From NCBI GenBank assembly GCA_029338835.1, contig JAQYBD010000100.1, forward strand, positions 1 through 45,771: 45,771 bases of DNA. Reading direction: 5' to 3'. The stretch is from Selenomonadaceae bacterium. Its GTDB lineage: Bacteria; Bacillota; Negativicutes; Selenomonadales; Selenomonadaceae. Made by a program: the position numbers and the translations under genes. Shown here piece by piece: positions 25,022 to 32,865 of this stretch; the stretch's first letter is position 1; each line of letters opens with the position of its first letter. The notes beneath the pieces were generated by a model. It ran no database searches and was not told the origin of the DNA. It was given only the letters and a program-made list of their open reading frames with translations.

Positions 25022-27631
25022 TCAGGCATTCTTGCCGCAGCAATTCTTGTATTTCTTGCCGCTGCCGCACGGGCACGGGTCATTGCGTCCAACCTTCTTG
25101 CCATCATTCGTGACCGGCTTCTTATGTGCTTCAGCTGCGCTGATCTCATCACCGTGCGAAGCCTGGGCATGCTGCAGGTGATCCTCAAGCTGCGATTTCT
25201 GCTTCTTGATGGTCTCCTCCATCTTGGCCTTGTCCTGTTCCGAAGCGGGCTTCTGCTCCTCGGCAGCTGCCTGCTGCTCCGGCGTCACGATGCTGACATG
25301 ATACATGAGCGACGCAATCTGATCCTGGATGGCCGCTTCCATCTCCTCAAACATGTCAAGGGCTTCGATCTTGTACTCGACAAGCGGATTGCGCTGACCA
25401 TAGGCACGCAGATTGATGCCGTCGCGCAGCATATCCATGTGATCGAGATGCTCCATCCACTTCGTGTCGACGACACGCAGCATGACGACTTTCTCGAGTT
25501 CACGCATATTCTCTTCACCAAAGAGCAGTTCGCGATTATGATAGCCTTCTTCCGCCAGCTTCTCGAGGCATTCCTGCAACTCGTCGCGGCTCATCTCTGC
25601 CAGCTCTTCTTTCTTGAGGCGGCCCTGCGGCGCATAGATCTTCTCCGCATCCTCGATGAGACCGTCAAGCTGCCATTCTTCCGGATAAAGCTGTGCATTG
25701 GCGTACTGATCCATCTCTGCACGGATGATGTGCTTGACCATGCCCATGATATTCTCACGCAGGTTCTCGCCGAGCAGGATCTTGCGGCGTTCACCGTACA
25801 TGACCTCACGCTGCTGGTTCATGACATCATCGTATTCAAGGACATGCTTGCGGATATCGAAGTTGCGCGCTTCAACCTTCTTCTGAGCATGCTCGATGGA
25901 ATTGGTGATGAGCTTATGTTCAATCGGTTCATCCTCATCCATGCCGAGTTTGTCCATGATGCCCGAGATGCGGTCCGAGGCAAAGAGGCGCAGCAGATCA
26001 TCCTCGAGTGACAGATAGAAGCGCGAAGCGCCCGGATCACCCTGGCGGCCAGAGCGGCCGCGCAGCTGATTATCGATACGGCGGGATTCGTGACGTTCTG
26101 TGCCGATGATGAAAAGGCCGCCGAGTTCTGGGACCCCTTCCCCCAGCTTGATATCCGTACCGCGGCCAGCCATGTTCGTCGCAATCGTCACGGCACCTTT
26201 CTGACCGGCACCAGCAATGATCTCGGCTTCCTTCTCATGGAACTTCGCATTGAGTACGTTGTGAGGAATCCCATGTTTATGGAGAATGGTACTGAGTTCT
26301 TCCGACTGCGTGATGGACGTCGTACCGATGAGGACCGGCTGCCCCTTGCGGTGGAGTTCCTCAACCGCACGCCCGACTGCCTTATACTTGGCCCGTTTCG
26401 TCTTGTAGATAAGATCCGGATAATCAATGCGGATGACCGGCTTGTTCGTCGGCACGACAATGACCGGCAGATTGTAGATCTTGAGGAACTCATCTTCCTC
26501 GGTCTTGGCCGTACCTGTCATGCCCGCCAATTTCTCATACATGCGGAAGTAATTCTGGAACGTGATGGTGGCAAGCGTCTGGCTCTCACGCTGGATCTTG
26601 ACGCCTTCCTTGGCCTCAATGGCCTGATGCAGGCCATCCGAGTAGCGGCGGCCCTCCATCAGGCGGCCTGTGAATTCATCGACGATGATGATCTCGCCGT
26701 TGCGCACTACATAGTCGCGATCGCGCTTCATGAGTGCTTTGGCACGCAGTGCTGCGGTGAAGCAATGCGAAAGCTCAATGTTTTCCGGTGCATAGAGATT
26801 GTTGATGCCAAGGATCTTCTCGACCTTCGGGATGGTGCTGTCAGCAGGCGCCACCGTCTTCTGCTTCTCATCGACCGTATAGTCGACACCTTCCTTGAGG
26901 CCAGCCACAGCTTTCGCCATCACAGCGTACATATCCGTCGATTTTGCGCCGGGCCCCGAAATGATGAGCGGCGTACGCGCTTCATCGATGAGGATGGAAT
27001 CGACCTCATCGACGATGGCATAATGCAGGTCACGCTGCACCATCTGCTCCGGGTAGATGACCATGTTGTCACGCAAATAGTCAAAGCCAAACTCGTTATT
27101 CGTACCAAACGTGATGTCACGGCTGTAGGCGAACTTGCGCTCCGGGAAGTCCATATCATGGACGACGAGGCCAACCGTCAAGCCAAGATACCGGTATAGG
27201 CGGCCCATCTCTTCGCTGTCGCGGCGTGCCAGGTAATCGTTGACGGTAATGACATGGACCCCCTTGCCTGTCAGCGCATTGAGGTAGACCGGCAGCGTAG
27301 CCACGAGGGTCTTGCCTTCACCCGTACGCATCTCGGCAATCTTGCCCTCATGCAGGCACATGCCGCCAATGAGCTGGACATCGAAATGACGCATGCCAAG
27401 GACACGGCGGGAACCTTCACGTACAACCGCGAAAGCCTCCGGCAGGATATCCTCGAGCGTCTCACCATTGGCAAGGCGTTCGCGGAATGCATTCGTATAG
27501 CCCGTCAGCTTATCATCAGTCAAGCCCTGCATCTGTGGCTCCAGTGCATTGATTTTCTCAACCACTTTACGATAGCGGGCAATCTCTTTATCGTTATTGT
27601 CACCTAAGAATCGTTTGATGAATCCCAGCAA
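25022..27631 (-). CDS. secA: Preprotein translocase subunit SecA
   Basis: An 869-residue motor ATPase that pushes unfolded preproteins through SecYEG. Walker [21 protein letters not shown] (about residue 100), [12 protein letters not shown] (Walker B, about 205), the preprotein-binding domain, [20 protein letters not shown] (motif V) and [20 protein letters not shown] (motif VI) are intact. The tail has a SEC-C zinc module ([17 protein letters not shown]). I prefer the TTG start at 27631 ([10 protein letters not shown]): AAGGAG lies eight bases upstream and it gives the family N-terminus; the GTG at 27640 abuts that site. A consensus-like promoter lies at 27696-27724. prfB follows. Confidence 0.97.
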   Translation of the reverse strand: MLGFIKRFLGDNNDKEIARYRKVVEKINALEPQMQGLTDDKLTGYTNAFRERLANGETLEDILPEAFAVVREGSRRVLGMRHFDVQLIGGMCLHEGKIAEMRTGEGKTLVATLPVYLNALTGKGVHVITVNDYLARRDSEEMGRLYRYLGLTVGLVVHDMDFPERKFAYSRDITFGTNNEFGFDYLRDNMVIYPEQMVQRDLHYAIVDEVDSILIDEARTPLIISGPGAKSTDMYAVMAKAVAGLKEGVDYTVDEKQKTVAPADSTIPKVEKILGINNLYAPENIELSHCFTAALRAKALMKRDRDYVVRNGEIIIVDEFTGRLMEGRRYSDGLHQAIEAKEGVKIQRESQTLATITFQNYFRMYEKLAGMTGTAKTEEDEFLKIYNLPVIVVPTNKPVIRIDYPDLIYKTKRAKYKAVGRAVEELHRKGQPVLIGTTSITQSEELSTILHKHGIPHNVLNAKFHEKEAEIIAGAGQKGAVTIATNMAGRGTDIKLGEGVPELGGLFIIGTERHESRRIDNQLRGRSGRQGDPGASRFYLSLEDDLLRLFASDRISGIMDKLGMDEDEPIEHKLITNSIEHAQKKVEARNFDIRKHVLEYDDVMNQQREVMYGERRKILLGENLRENIMGMVKHIIRAEMDQYANAQLYPEEWQLDGLIEDAEKIYAPQGRLKKEELAEMSRDELQECLEKLAEEGYHNRELLFGEENMRELEKVVMLRVVDTKWMEHLDHMDMLRDGINLRAYGQRNPLVEYKIEALDMFEEMEAAIQDQIASLMYHVSIVTPEQQAAAEEQKPASEQDKAKMEETIKKQKSQLEDHLQHAQASHGDEISAAEAHKKPVTNDGKKVGRNDPCPCGSGKKYKNCCGKNA

Positions 27632-27695
27632 CCAAATCACTCCTTCACATCAGGTACGGACAGCGAGTCCTGTCCTATAGTTAGCCTACCTTACA

Positions 27696-27724
27696 ATATT
27701 ATCAGACTGCCGGATAGAAGTCAA
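27696..27724 (-). promoter_or_regulatory. Sigma-A promoter of secA
   Basis: On the minus strand TTGACT (complement of 27719-27724) and TAATAT (complement of 27696-27701) are separated by 17 bases. The 60-base leader contains a small hairpin (GGACAG/CTGTCC, about 27659-27675) upstream of the ribosome binding site. Confidence 0.7.
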
Positions 27725-27754
27725 TCAAACCGCCAGGTCTCAGCATGCAGGCTG

Positions 27755-28603
27755 TTACTGATATAACGCGCGGAAATTGACCGGCTCAATCTTTTCCTGT
27801 GTCAGGACTGCCTTGACCTTTGGTGAGAGAACCGCGGCGAGTTCCGCTTCAAAATCATGCTGCCAATGGCAGGCTGTCACCAGCGGCTCATTCTTTGTCC
27901 CCGGATGCATCATGATCTCCGTCGTGCCGACAGGCAAATCCGCCAGCACCTTGAGCAAAAAGGCTTCACTGACCGCTTCGCCTGCTACGATGCCGTTGAA
28001 ATGATCCGGGACAGCGATATGCCTGCGCCGTGCCTGCAGGACAGCTAGCCGCGCCAGGCTGCCCAGCCCCAGCCGCCCGATCAGCTGGCCCAAGCCGCCA
28101 AACCGCCCGGCAAACAGCGGCGTGCGCGGCACACGCATAGCTCGGATGTTCCCAGCTTCACAAAGATCCAATACCACCTGGAGGATGCCGGGCAGCGTAT
28201 GCATATGCTGATGGCTGTCCGCATGCGAGAGCGGCACGCCTGTACGCTCCACCTTCTGGAGCTGCGCCCCGAGTTCTGCCCGCACTTCCTCCAGGCGCAC
28301 GCCACCGCTCAGATAATGCTTGAGAAAAAGCGAATGATTGTCATAAAAACGTCCTTCAGGCGTAACGAGGCTTGGTATTTCCGCAGGAGGCAGGACCGGT
28401 TCATCATCGACCAGCGTGAAATGGATTCCCAAACCGAGTTCCGGATGGCGCCTGGCAATATCGACGGCACCGGCAAAGGCATGCCCTCCTGCCATGATGG
28501 TGGCTGAACGCAGGCAGCCGTGCATGACACCAAGTTCCACGGCTTCATTGATGGCTTCATGTCGGCCGAAATCGTCCGCATTGATGATTACTTGCTTTGT
28601 CAT
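27755..28603 (-). CDS. YdjC/ChbG family carbohydrate deacetylase
   Basis: A 282-residue enzyme expected to remove an acetyl group from an N-acetylated sugar (chitin oligosaccharide, or the lipid-linked GlcNAc of hopanoid synthesis in HpnK). The family's metal-binding motifs are present: NADDFG (residues 9-14), GIHFTL (about 60), and HADSHQHMHTLPG (about 125). The C-terminal EIMMHPGTKNEP segment also fits. Length is typical. No sugar-catabolic genes adjoin, so the substrate is unknown. An AAAGGA site lies ten bases before the ATG. Downstream is secA with its own promoter. Confidence 0.9.
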   Translation of the reverse strand: MTKQVIINADDFGRHEAINEAVELGVMHGCLRSATIMAGGHAFAGAVDIARRHPELGLGIHFTLVDDEPVLPPAEIPSLVTPEGRFYDNHSLFLKHYLSGGVRLEEVRAELGAQLQKVERTGVPLSHADSHQHMHTLPGILQVVLDLCEAGNIRAMRVPRTPLFAGRFGGLGQLIGRLGLGSLARLAVLQARRRHIAVPDHFNGIVAGEAVSEAFLLKVLADLPVGTTEIMMHPGTKNEPLVTACHWQHDFEAELAAVLSPKVKAVLTQEKIEPVNFRALYQ

Positions 28604-28649
28604 CTATCTGATTTCCTTTCTCTTTGCGTCATTTCCTGGCAAGCAAAAG

Positions 28650-28688
28650 GGAGCTGCCCTCATCCAATGTTCTGGACAGGGCAGCTCC
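28650..28688 (-). terminator. Terminator of hpf
   Basis: A perfect 11-bp GC-rich stem (28650-28660 with 28678-28688) and a four-base T tract on the minus strand follow the hpf stop at 28725. Confidence 0.8.
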
Positions 28689-28724
28689 ACAATCCTTTCA
28701 TGCTGGCACGCAATATATCCTGTG

Positions 28725-29270
28725 TCAGTTGCTCGATTCGATCAAACCATAATTGCCATCGTTACGGCGATAGACAACATTGACATCTTCCGTTTCCGCA
28801 TCGCGGAACACGAAGAAATTATGATTCAAGAGGTTCATCTGCATAATGGCTTCCTGGACATCCATCGGTTTCACGATGAAGTGTTTCGTCTTGACGATAT
28901 TGTACGTCGCTCCCTCATCCCGTACATCCGGAAGCGGGGTTGCCTTGAATGCATCGGCCTTGAAGCCGCCGGCACGGAAACGGCGAGCCAGTTTCGTCTT
29001 CTGTTTGTGGATCTGACGCTCCAGTTTTTCCACCACGAGATCGATAGACGTGTACATATCCATCGTGGACTCCTCACCACGAAGCAGCACGCCACCCTGG
29101 ATCGGCACCGTGACCTCTACCGTATGACGGCCTTTCGATACGGTCAGGAGTACCGTGATGTTGCCGACGTTATCGAAGTATTTCGTAACCTTGCCGACGC
29201 GTTTCTCCACATATTCCCGCAGGGACGGAGTGATTTCGATATTCTTGCCTCTTACAGTGAATGTTGCCAT
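28725..29270 (-). CDS. hpf: Ribosome hibernation promoting factor, long form
   Basis: A 181-residue protein that dimerises 70S ribosomes into inactive 100S particles in stationary phase. An N-terminal S30AE domain (about 1-100, FTVRGKNIEITPSLREYV, DNVGNITVLLTVSKGRHTVE, MDMYTSIDLVVEKLERQIHK) binds the decoding region; a linker follows and the C-terminal domain (about 125-181, VKTKHFIVKPMDVQEAIMQM and LNHNFFVFRDAETEDVNVVY) mediates dimerisation. The length identifies the long form of Gram-positive lineages. The ATG at 29270 is preceded by AAGGGGA; the open frame extends further upstream without a site. A GCAGCA/TGCTGC hairpin lies in the leader (about 29305-29325). Confidence 0.96.
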   Translation of the reverse strand: MATFTVRGKNIEITPSLREYVEKRVGKVTKYFDNVGNITVLLTVSKGRHTVEVTVPIQGGVLLRGEESTMDMYTSIDLVVEKLERQIHKQKTKLARRFRAGGFKADAFKATPLPDVRDEGATYNIVKTKHFIVKPMDVQEAIMQMNLLNHNFFVFRDAETEDVNVVYRRNDGNYGLIESSN

Positions 29271-29460
29271 GAGACACATCCCCTTTCTTATTTCTGCAGC
29301 AGAGAATGCTGCTGCATGATATCCCATACAAGAAGCCTGCTCCGATAGGGGATTGCTTCTGATTATATGATATGTATTCGCCAAGGTCTCACGAATCCCT
29401 GCTTGATATCGGAATATTTCATAAAAAAATAACAAAAAACCAACAACAGGGCAAAATGAA

Positions 29461-29482
29461 AGCCCAGACCGAAGCCTGGGCT
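29461..29482 (-). terminator. Terminator of the cold-shock gene
   Basis: A 7-bp GC-rich stem (29461-29467 with 29476-29482) with T-rich sequence downstream on the minus strand follows the Csp stop at 29501. Confidence 0.7.
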
Positions 29483-29500
29483 GGTTAAAGACGGATATGA

Positions 29501-29701
29501 TCAAGCTGTCTTGATGACATTAGCGGCCTGCGGGCCTCTCGCGCCCTCAACGATATCGAATTCGACATCCTGACCCTCATTGAGCGTCTTGAAGCCTTCA
29601 TCCTGAATCGCCGAAAAATGAACGAACACATCGTCGCCATCTTCACGTGCAATGAAGCCATAGCCTTTCTCTGCACTGAACCATTTTACTTTGCCAACCA
29701 T
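29501..29701 (-). CDS. Cold-shock protein, CspA family
   Basis: A 66-residue single-domain RNA chaperone that binds single-stranded RNA. RNP1 (KGYGFIARE) and RNP2 (DVFVHFSAI) are intact, the N-terminus [11 protein letters not shown] and C-terminal GPQAANV are typical. It is monocistronic, with an AGGAGG site, a perfect consensus promoter and a leader of about 65 bases containing a GTCAG/CTGAC hairpin. Structured leaders of csp genes often affect temperature-dependent translation, which is possible but not shown here. Confidence 0.97.
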   Translation of the reverse strand: MVGKVKWFSAEKGYGFIAREDGDDVFVHFSAIQDEGFKTLNEGQDVEFDIVEGARGPQAANVIKTA

Positions 29702-29773
29702 AATGATTCCTCCTAAAACAATGTAAACAAGGCCGTAACAGCCTACCAGTCAGAGCAACCCTGACCAATTCCA

Positions 29774-29802
29774 ATTATACTTACTAGCTATACAGCTGTC
29801 AA
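29774..29802 (-). promoter_or_regulatory. Consensus sigma-A promoter of the cold-shock gene
   Basis: Perfect TTGACA (complement of 29797-29802) and TATAAT (complement of 29774-29779) separated by exactly 17 bases on the minus strand. Confidence 0.9.
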
Positions 29803-29853
29803 ATTACATTATAATATGAGGACTATAAGGAAGCCTTATGCACCCCTCGCAAA

Positions 29854-30573
29854 TCAGAGTACTTTGGAGAGGAAAGAACGCGTACGTTCTTCCTTAGGAT
29901 GCTCGAATACTTCTTTCGGATCGCCCTGTTCGATGATACGGCCGTCATCGACAAACAGCAAGCGGTCGCCGACCTCACGGGCAAACCCCATCTCATGGGT
30001 GACGATGACCATCGTCATGCCTTCCTCTGCCAGCTTGCGCATGACATCAAGGACCTCGCCGACCATCTCCGGGTCAAGCGCGGACGTCGGTTCATCAAAC
30101 AACATGACCTTGGGCTTCATGGCCAGTGCGCGGGCAATGGCTACACGCTGCTGCTGTCCGCCGGAAAGCTGATTGGGATACGAATCGGCCTTATCCGCCA
30201 GGCCAACGCGGGCCAAGAGCTTCTTGGCCGTCTCTTCCGCCTCGTCCTTCTTGATGTGACGGACCTTCATGGGCGCAAGCATGATATTCTGGAGTACCGT
30301 CATATGCGGGAAAAGGTTGAAGCGCTGGAACACCATGCCCACTTCTTCCCGCACCTTATTGATATTGGCTTCGCCGTCGAGAACGATGCCGTCCACACTG
30401 ACCTTGCCGGACGTCGGTTCTTCCAGATAATTCATGCAGCGCAGCAGGGTACTCTTGCCGGAACCGGACGGGCCGATGATGACCACGACTTCTTTTTCTT
30501 TGATATCGAGATCGATGCCTTTCAGGACCTCGACCTCGCCGAATGACTTCTTCAGATTCTCAATGGCGATCAT
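29854..30573 (-). CDS. Polar amino-acid ABC transporter ATP-binding protein (GlnQ type), second copy
   Basis: A 239-residue ATPase with Walker [11 protein letters not shown]-loop [17 protein letters not shown], signature [15 protein letters not shown], Walker [15 protein letters not shown] and switch His in IVTHEMGF. It is a paralogue of the ATPase at 6641. I start at the ATG at 30573, ten bases after GAGGAGG, giving the family N-terminus [12 protein letters not shown]; the open frame begins at 30606 without a site. It overlaps the permease gene by 14 bases and is the last gene of the operon. Confidence 0.95.
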   Translation of the reverse strand: MIAIENLKKSFGEVEVLKGIDLDIKEKEVVVIIGPSGSGKSTLLRCMNYLEEPTSGKVSVDGIVLDGEANINKVREEVGMVFQRFNLFPHMTVLQNIMLAPMKVRHIKKDEAEETAKKLLARVGLADKADSYPNQLSGGQQQRVAIARALAMKPKVMLFDEPTSALDPEMVGEVLDVMRKLAEEGMTMVIVTHEMGFAREVGDRLLFVDDGRIIEQGDPKEVFEHPKEERTRSFLSKVL

Positions 30574-31225
30574 CCGTCTGATACCTCCTCTCGAGATAAG
30601 CGACAAAGCGTGAAATCGTCAGCGTCATGGCCAGGTAAATGACCGCTACGCTGATCCAGATTTCCAGGGAACCGTACGTCTTGGCAATGATGAGCTGTCC
30701 ACGGCGCGTGAGTTCTTCAAAGCCGATGACCGATACGAGGGACGAATCCTTCAACAGTGCGATAAACTCATTGCCGAGTGGCGGGATAACACGCTTGAAA
30801 GCCTGTGGGACAATGATGTAACGCATCGTCTGCACCCAGGTCATGCCCAGCGAACGGCCCGCTTCCATCTGTCCCTTGTCGATGGACTGGAAGCCAGCAC
30901 GGAAAATCTCAGCGACATAAGCACCGGAGTTGATGCCGCAGGAACCAATAGCTGCCACGAACGGGTCGACGCGCTGACCGGTGATGACCGGCAGGGCGAA
31001 ATAAACGAGGAAGATCTGCACGAGCAGAGGCGTGCCGCGGAAGAAATCGACATAGATGGCCGATAGGACGCGCAAGATCTTGAAGCGCGAGATACGCGCG
31101 ATGCCGACAAAGAGGCCGATGATGACACCGAGGGCTACGGACAGAGCCGTAATCTTGATGGTAACGCCCGCTCCCACCAGCAACAGCGGGAAGGAGTTCA
31201 CCACCAGGTCGAAATTGAAATGCAT
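30560..31225 (-). CDS. Polar amino-acid ABC transporter permease, second copy
   Basis: A 221-residue membrane protein with about five helices. The EAA loop is visible as [26 protein letters not shown] sequence near residue 135, and [20 protein letters not shown] forms the first helix. It resembles GlnP/HisM permeases and probably forms a homodimer. An AAGGTGA site precedes the ATG. A terminator hairpin lies between it and the binding-protein gene upstream, as in the first system. Confidence 0.94.
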   Translation of the reverse strand: MHFNFDLVVNSFPLLLVGAGVTIKITALSVALGVIIGLFVGIARISRFKILRVLSAIYVDFFRGTPLLVQIFLVYFALPVITGQRVDPFVAAIGSCGINSGAYVAEIFRAGFQSIDKGQMEAGRSLGMTWVQTMRYIIVPQAFKRVIPPLGNEFIALLKDSSLVSVIGFEELTRRGQLIIAKTYGSLEIWISVAVIYLAMTLTISRFVAYLERRYQTDDRH

Positions 31226-31336
31226 GTACTCTCACCTTACCATTTTCGAGTTATATTTATTCAACGGAAAAAGAAAAACCTGTACTTAATTATATTTCCT
31301 GTCGTATAGCATGTCAACGCATATTTTGAGGAAAAG

Positions 31337-31368
31337 AAAAACACCAAGCACAGAAGCTTGGTGTTTTT
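31337..31368 (-). terminator. Hairpin between binding-protein and permease genes of the second ABC system
   Basis: A 13-bp stem (31337-31349 with 31356-31368) with T tracts on both strands lies just past the binding-protein stop at 31386. It should end most transcripts and limit read-through into the permease. Confidence 0.87.
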
Positions 31369-31385
31369 TTATGCAGGATTCGTGA

Positions 31386-32168
31386 TTATTTCTGCCCACC
31401 GAACCATTTTGCATAGATCTTGTCGTACTCGCCGTTCTCCTTGAGCTTCTTGAGTGCGTCATTGACCTTCGTCTGGAGTTCCGTGTTGTCCTTGGCAAGG
31501 GCAATACCATAATCCTCAGCCGTCAGTTTTTCTGGCAGAGCCTTGACACCCGTCTCACCGCTCTTGGTGATGTAATAGTCGTTGACCGGACGGTCATTGA
31601 CAACAGCATCGACGCCATTGGCTTTGAGTTCCATGAAGCAGTCTGCCGGCGTATTGAGTTCCTTGACCTCTACGCCACCGAGCTTCTTGACAGCTTCTGC
31701 ACTCGTCGTGCCGATCTGTACAGCTACCTTATGCCCCTTGAGATCCTGGAAGCTCTTGATGCCCTGTTCGTCAGCACGAACGACCATCGTCAGGCCGGAC
31801 TGATAATAAGGATCCGAGAAGAGTACGTTTTCCTTGCGCTCATCGTTGATCGTCATACCGGAGATGATGACATCGATATTCTTGGCCTGCAGAGCCGGGA
31901 TGAGGCCATCAAAGCCGATGTTCTGGATCTCGACATCATAGCCCATCTCCTTGCCGATGGCACGGATGAGATCCATGTCGAAGCCCTGGTATTCTTTCTG
32001 TCCTTCATCCTGGAACTCGAATGGAGCAAAGTCAATGGATGAACCAACTTTAAGGACCTTCGCGCTGGAACTGCTGCTGGAACTCCCACCATTGCCACCG
32101 CAGCCGGCAAAGGCTGCGACTGCGAAGACACAGGCAGCTGCGAGAGCCAGTAATTTTTTCATCTTCAT
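31386..32168 (-). CDS. Amino-acid ABC transporter substrate-binding lipoprotein, second copy
   Basis: A 260-residue periplasmic lipoprotein. Lipobox FAGC puts the lipidated Cys near residue 22, followed by a Gly/Ser tract. GFDMDLIRAIGKEMGYDVE near residue 65, VIISGMTINDERKENVLFSD (about 100) and VNDRPVNDYYI (about 180) are family-3 signatures for polar amino acids. I start at the ATG at 32168, which has GAGGGA upstream and gives a normal lipoprotein signal (MKMKKLLALAAACVFAVAAF); the open frame runs to 32285 without a site. It is first in its operon. Confidence 0.94.
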   Translation of the reverse strand: MKMKKLLALAAACVFAVAAFAGCGGNGGSSSSSSSAKVLKVGSSIDFAPFEFQDEGQKEYQGFDMDLIRAIGKEMGYDVEIQNIGFDGLIPALQAKNIDVIISGMTINDERKENVLFSDPYYQSGLTMVVRADEQGIKSFQDLKGHKVAVQIGTTSAEAVKKLGGVEVKELNTPADCFMELKANGVDAVVNDRPVNDYYITKSGETGVKALPEKLTAEDYGIALAKDNTELQTKVNDALKKLKENGEYDKIYAKWFGGQK

Positions 32169-32210
32169 ACAAAATCCCTCTCTCTCAAAATAATCGCGTT
32201 TCACAAAAGA

Positions 32211-32236
32211 AAGCCCGGAAACACAGTCCCGGGCTT
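32211..32236 (-). terminator. Terminator of the zinc-ribbon gene
   Basis: An 8-bp GC-rich stem (32211-32218 with 32229-32236) with T-rich sequence after it on the minus strand separates the zinc-ribbon gene from the second ABC operon. Confidence 0.75.
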
Positions 32237-32321
32237 CATTGCTCATGTGCATGTTTATTATAGCATGCTGCATAAAGAATCGCAAGCCATCAGCCTGCGG
32301 TTCCTGTTCTCATTCATGATT

Positions 32322-32606
32322 TCACTGAGCGTGTCTCTTGTTGAAGCAGTCACGGCAGTACACCGGACGGTCGTTCTTCGGCTCGAACGGCACTTCCGTC
32401 TCTTTGCCACACTCTGCACAGATGACCTTGTACATCTTGCGCTGCTCACCGCCCTCACGGCTGCGGCGACGCTTATCACGGCAATCACGGCAACGCGCTG
32501 GCTCGTTCTCAAAACCCTTCTCAGCATAAAATTCCTGCTCACCAGCGGTGAAGATGAATTCTTTACCACATTCTTTGCACGTGAGTGTCTTGTCCTGGTA
32601 TTCCAT
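32322..32606 (-). CDS. Double zinc-ribbon protein (CxxC/CxxC)
   Basis: A 94-residue soluble protein with four CxxC pairs: CKECGKEF (about residue 10), CRDCRDKRR (about 39), CAECGKE (about 64) and CRDCFNKRH (about 84), making two tandem zinc ribbons joined by an Arg-rich linker. The first half matches the probable zinc-ribbon family with the CKECGKEFIFTAGEQEFYAE pattern; the second resembles the CxxC-x-CxxC proteins often fused to it in Firmicutes. The basic linker suggests nucleic acid or ribosome binding, but the function is unknown. It has its own near-consensus promoter and its own terminator, so it is independently expressed. Confidence 0.88.
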   Translation of the reverse strand: MEYQDKTLTCKECGKEFIFTAGEQEFYAEKGFENEPARCRDCRDKRRRSREGGEQRKMYKVICAECGKETEVPFEPKNDRPVYCRDCFNKRHAQ

Positions 32607-32698
32607 AAGATAATCCCCTTACTATAAATAGAAATAAACTTCAGATGTCCGCTTCCCTATAAGCAGAAAATGCTAAGAAAAAGAACGTCTATATTCAC

Positions 32699-32727
32699 AG
32701 TATACTGGTTCTTGCCTTAAAGTGCAA
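32699..32727 (-). promoter_or_regulatory. Sigma-A promoter of the zinc-ribbon gene
   Basis: On the minus strand TTGCAC (complement of 32722-32727) and TATACT (complement of 32699-32704) are 17 bases apart. The leader to the ATG at 32606 is about 85 bases. Confidence 0.75.
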
Positions 32728-32774
32728 GTAATTTTTTTATTATGCAAATATTCAATTATATTGGCAGATAAAAA

Positions 32775-32826
32775 TGGGACGTCCGCAGAGGGAGCAGTGA
32801 AGCATGCTCCTCCTGCAGACATCCCA
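32775..32826 (-). terminator. Terminator of the P-type ATPase operon
   Basis: A long imperfect stem (about 20 pairs, from TGGGA at 32775 to TCCCA ending 32826) with a five-base T tract on the minus strand lies 40 bases past the ATPase stop. Confidence 0.85.
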
Positions 32827-32865
32827 TGGTCAAAAACCTCTTATATCAGGAAATACCGCTATACA

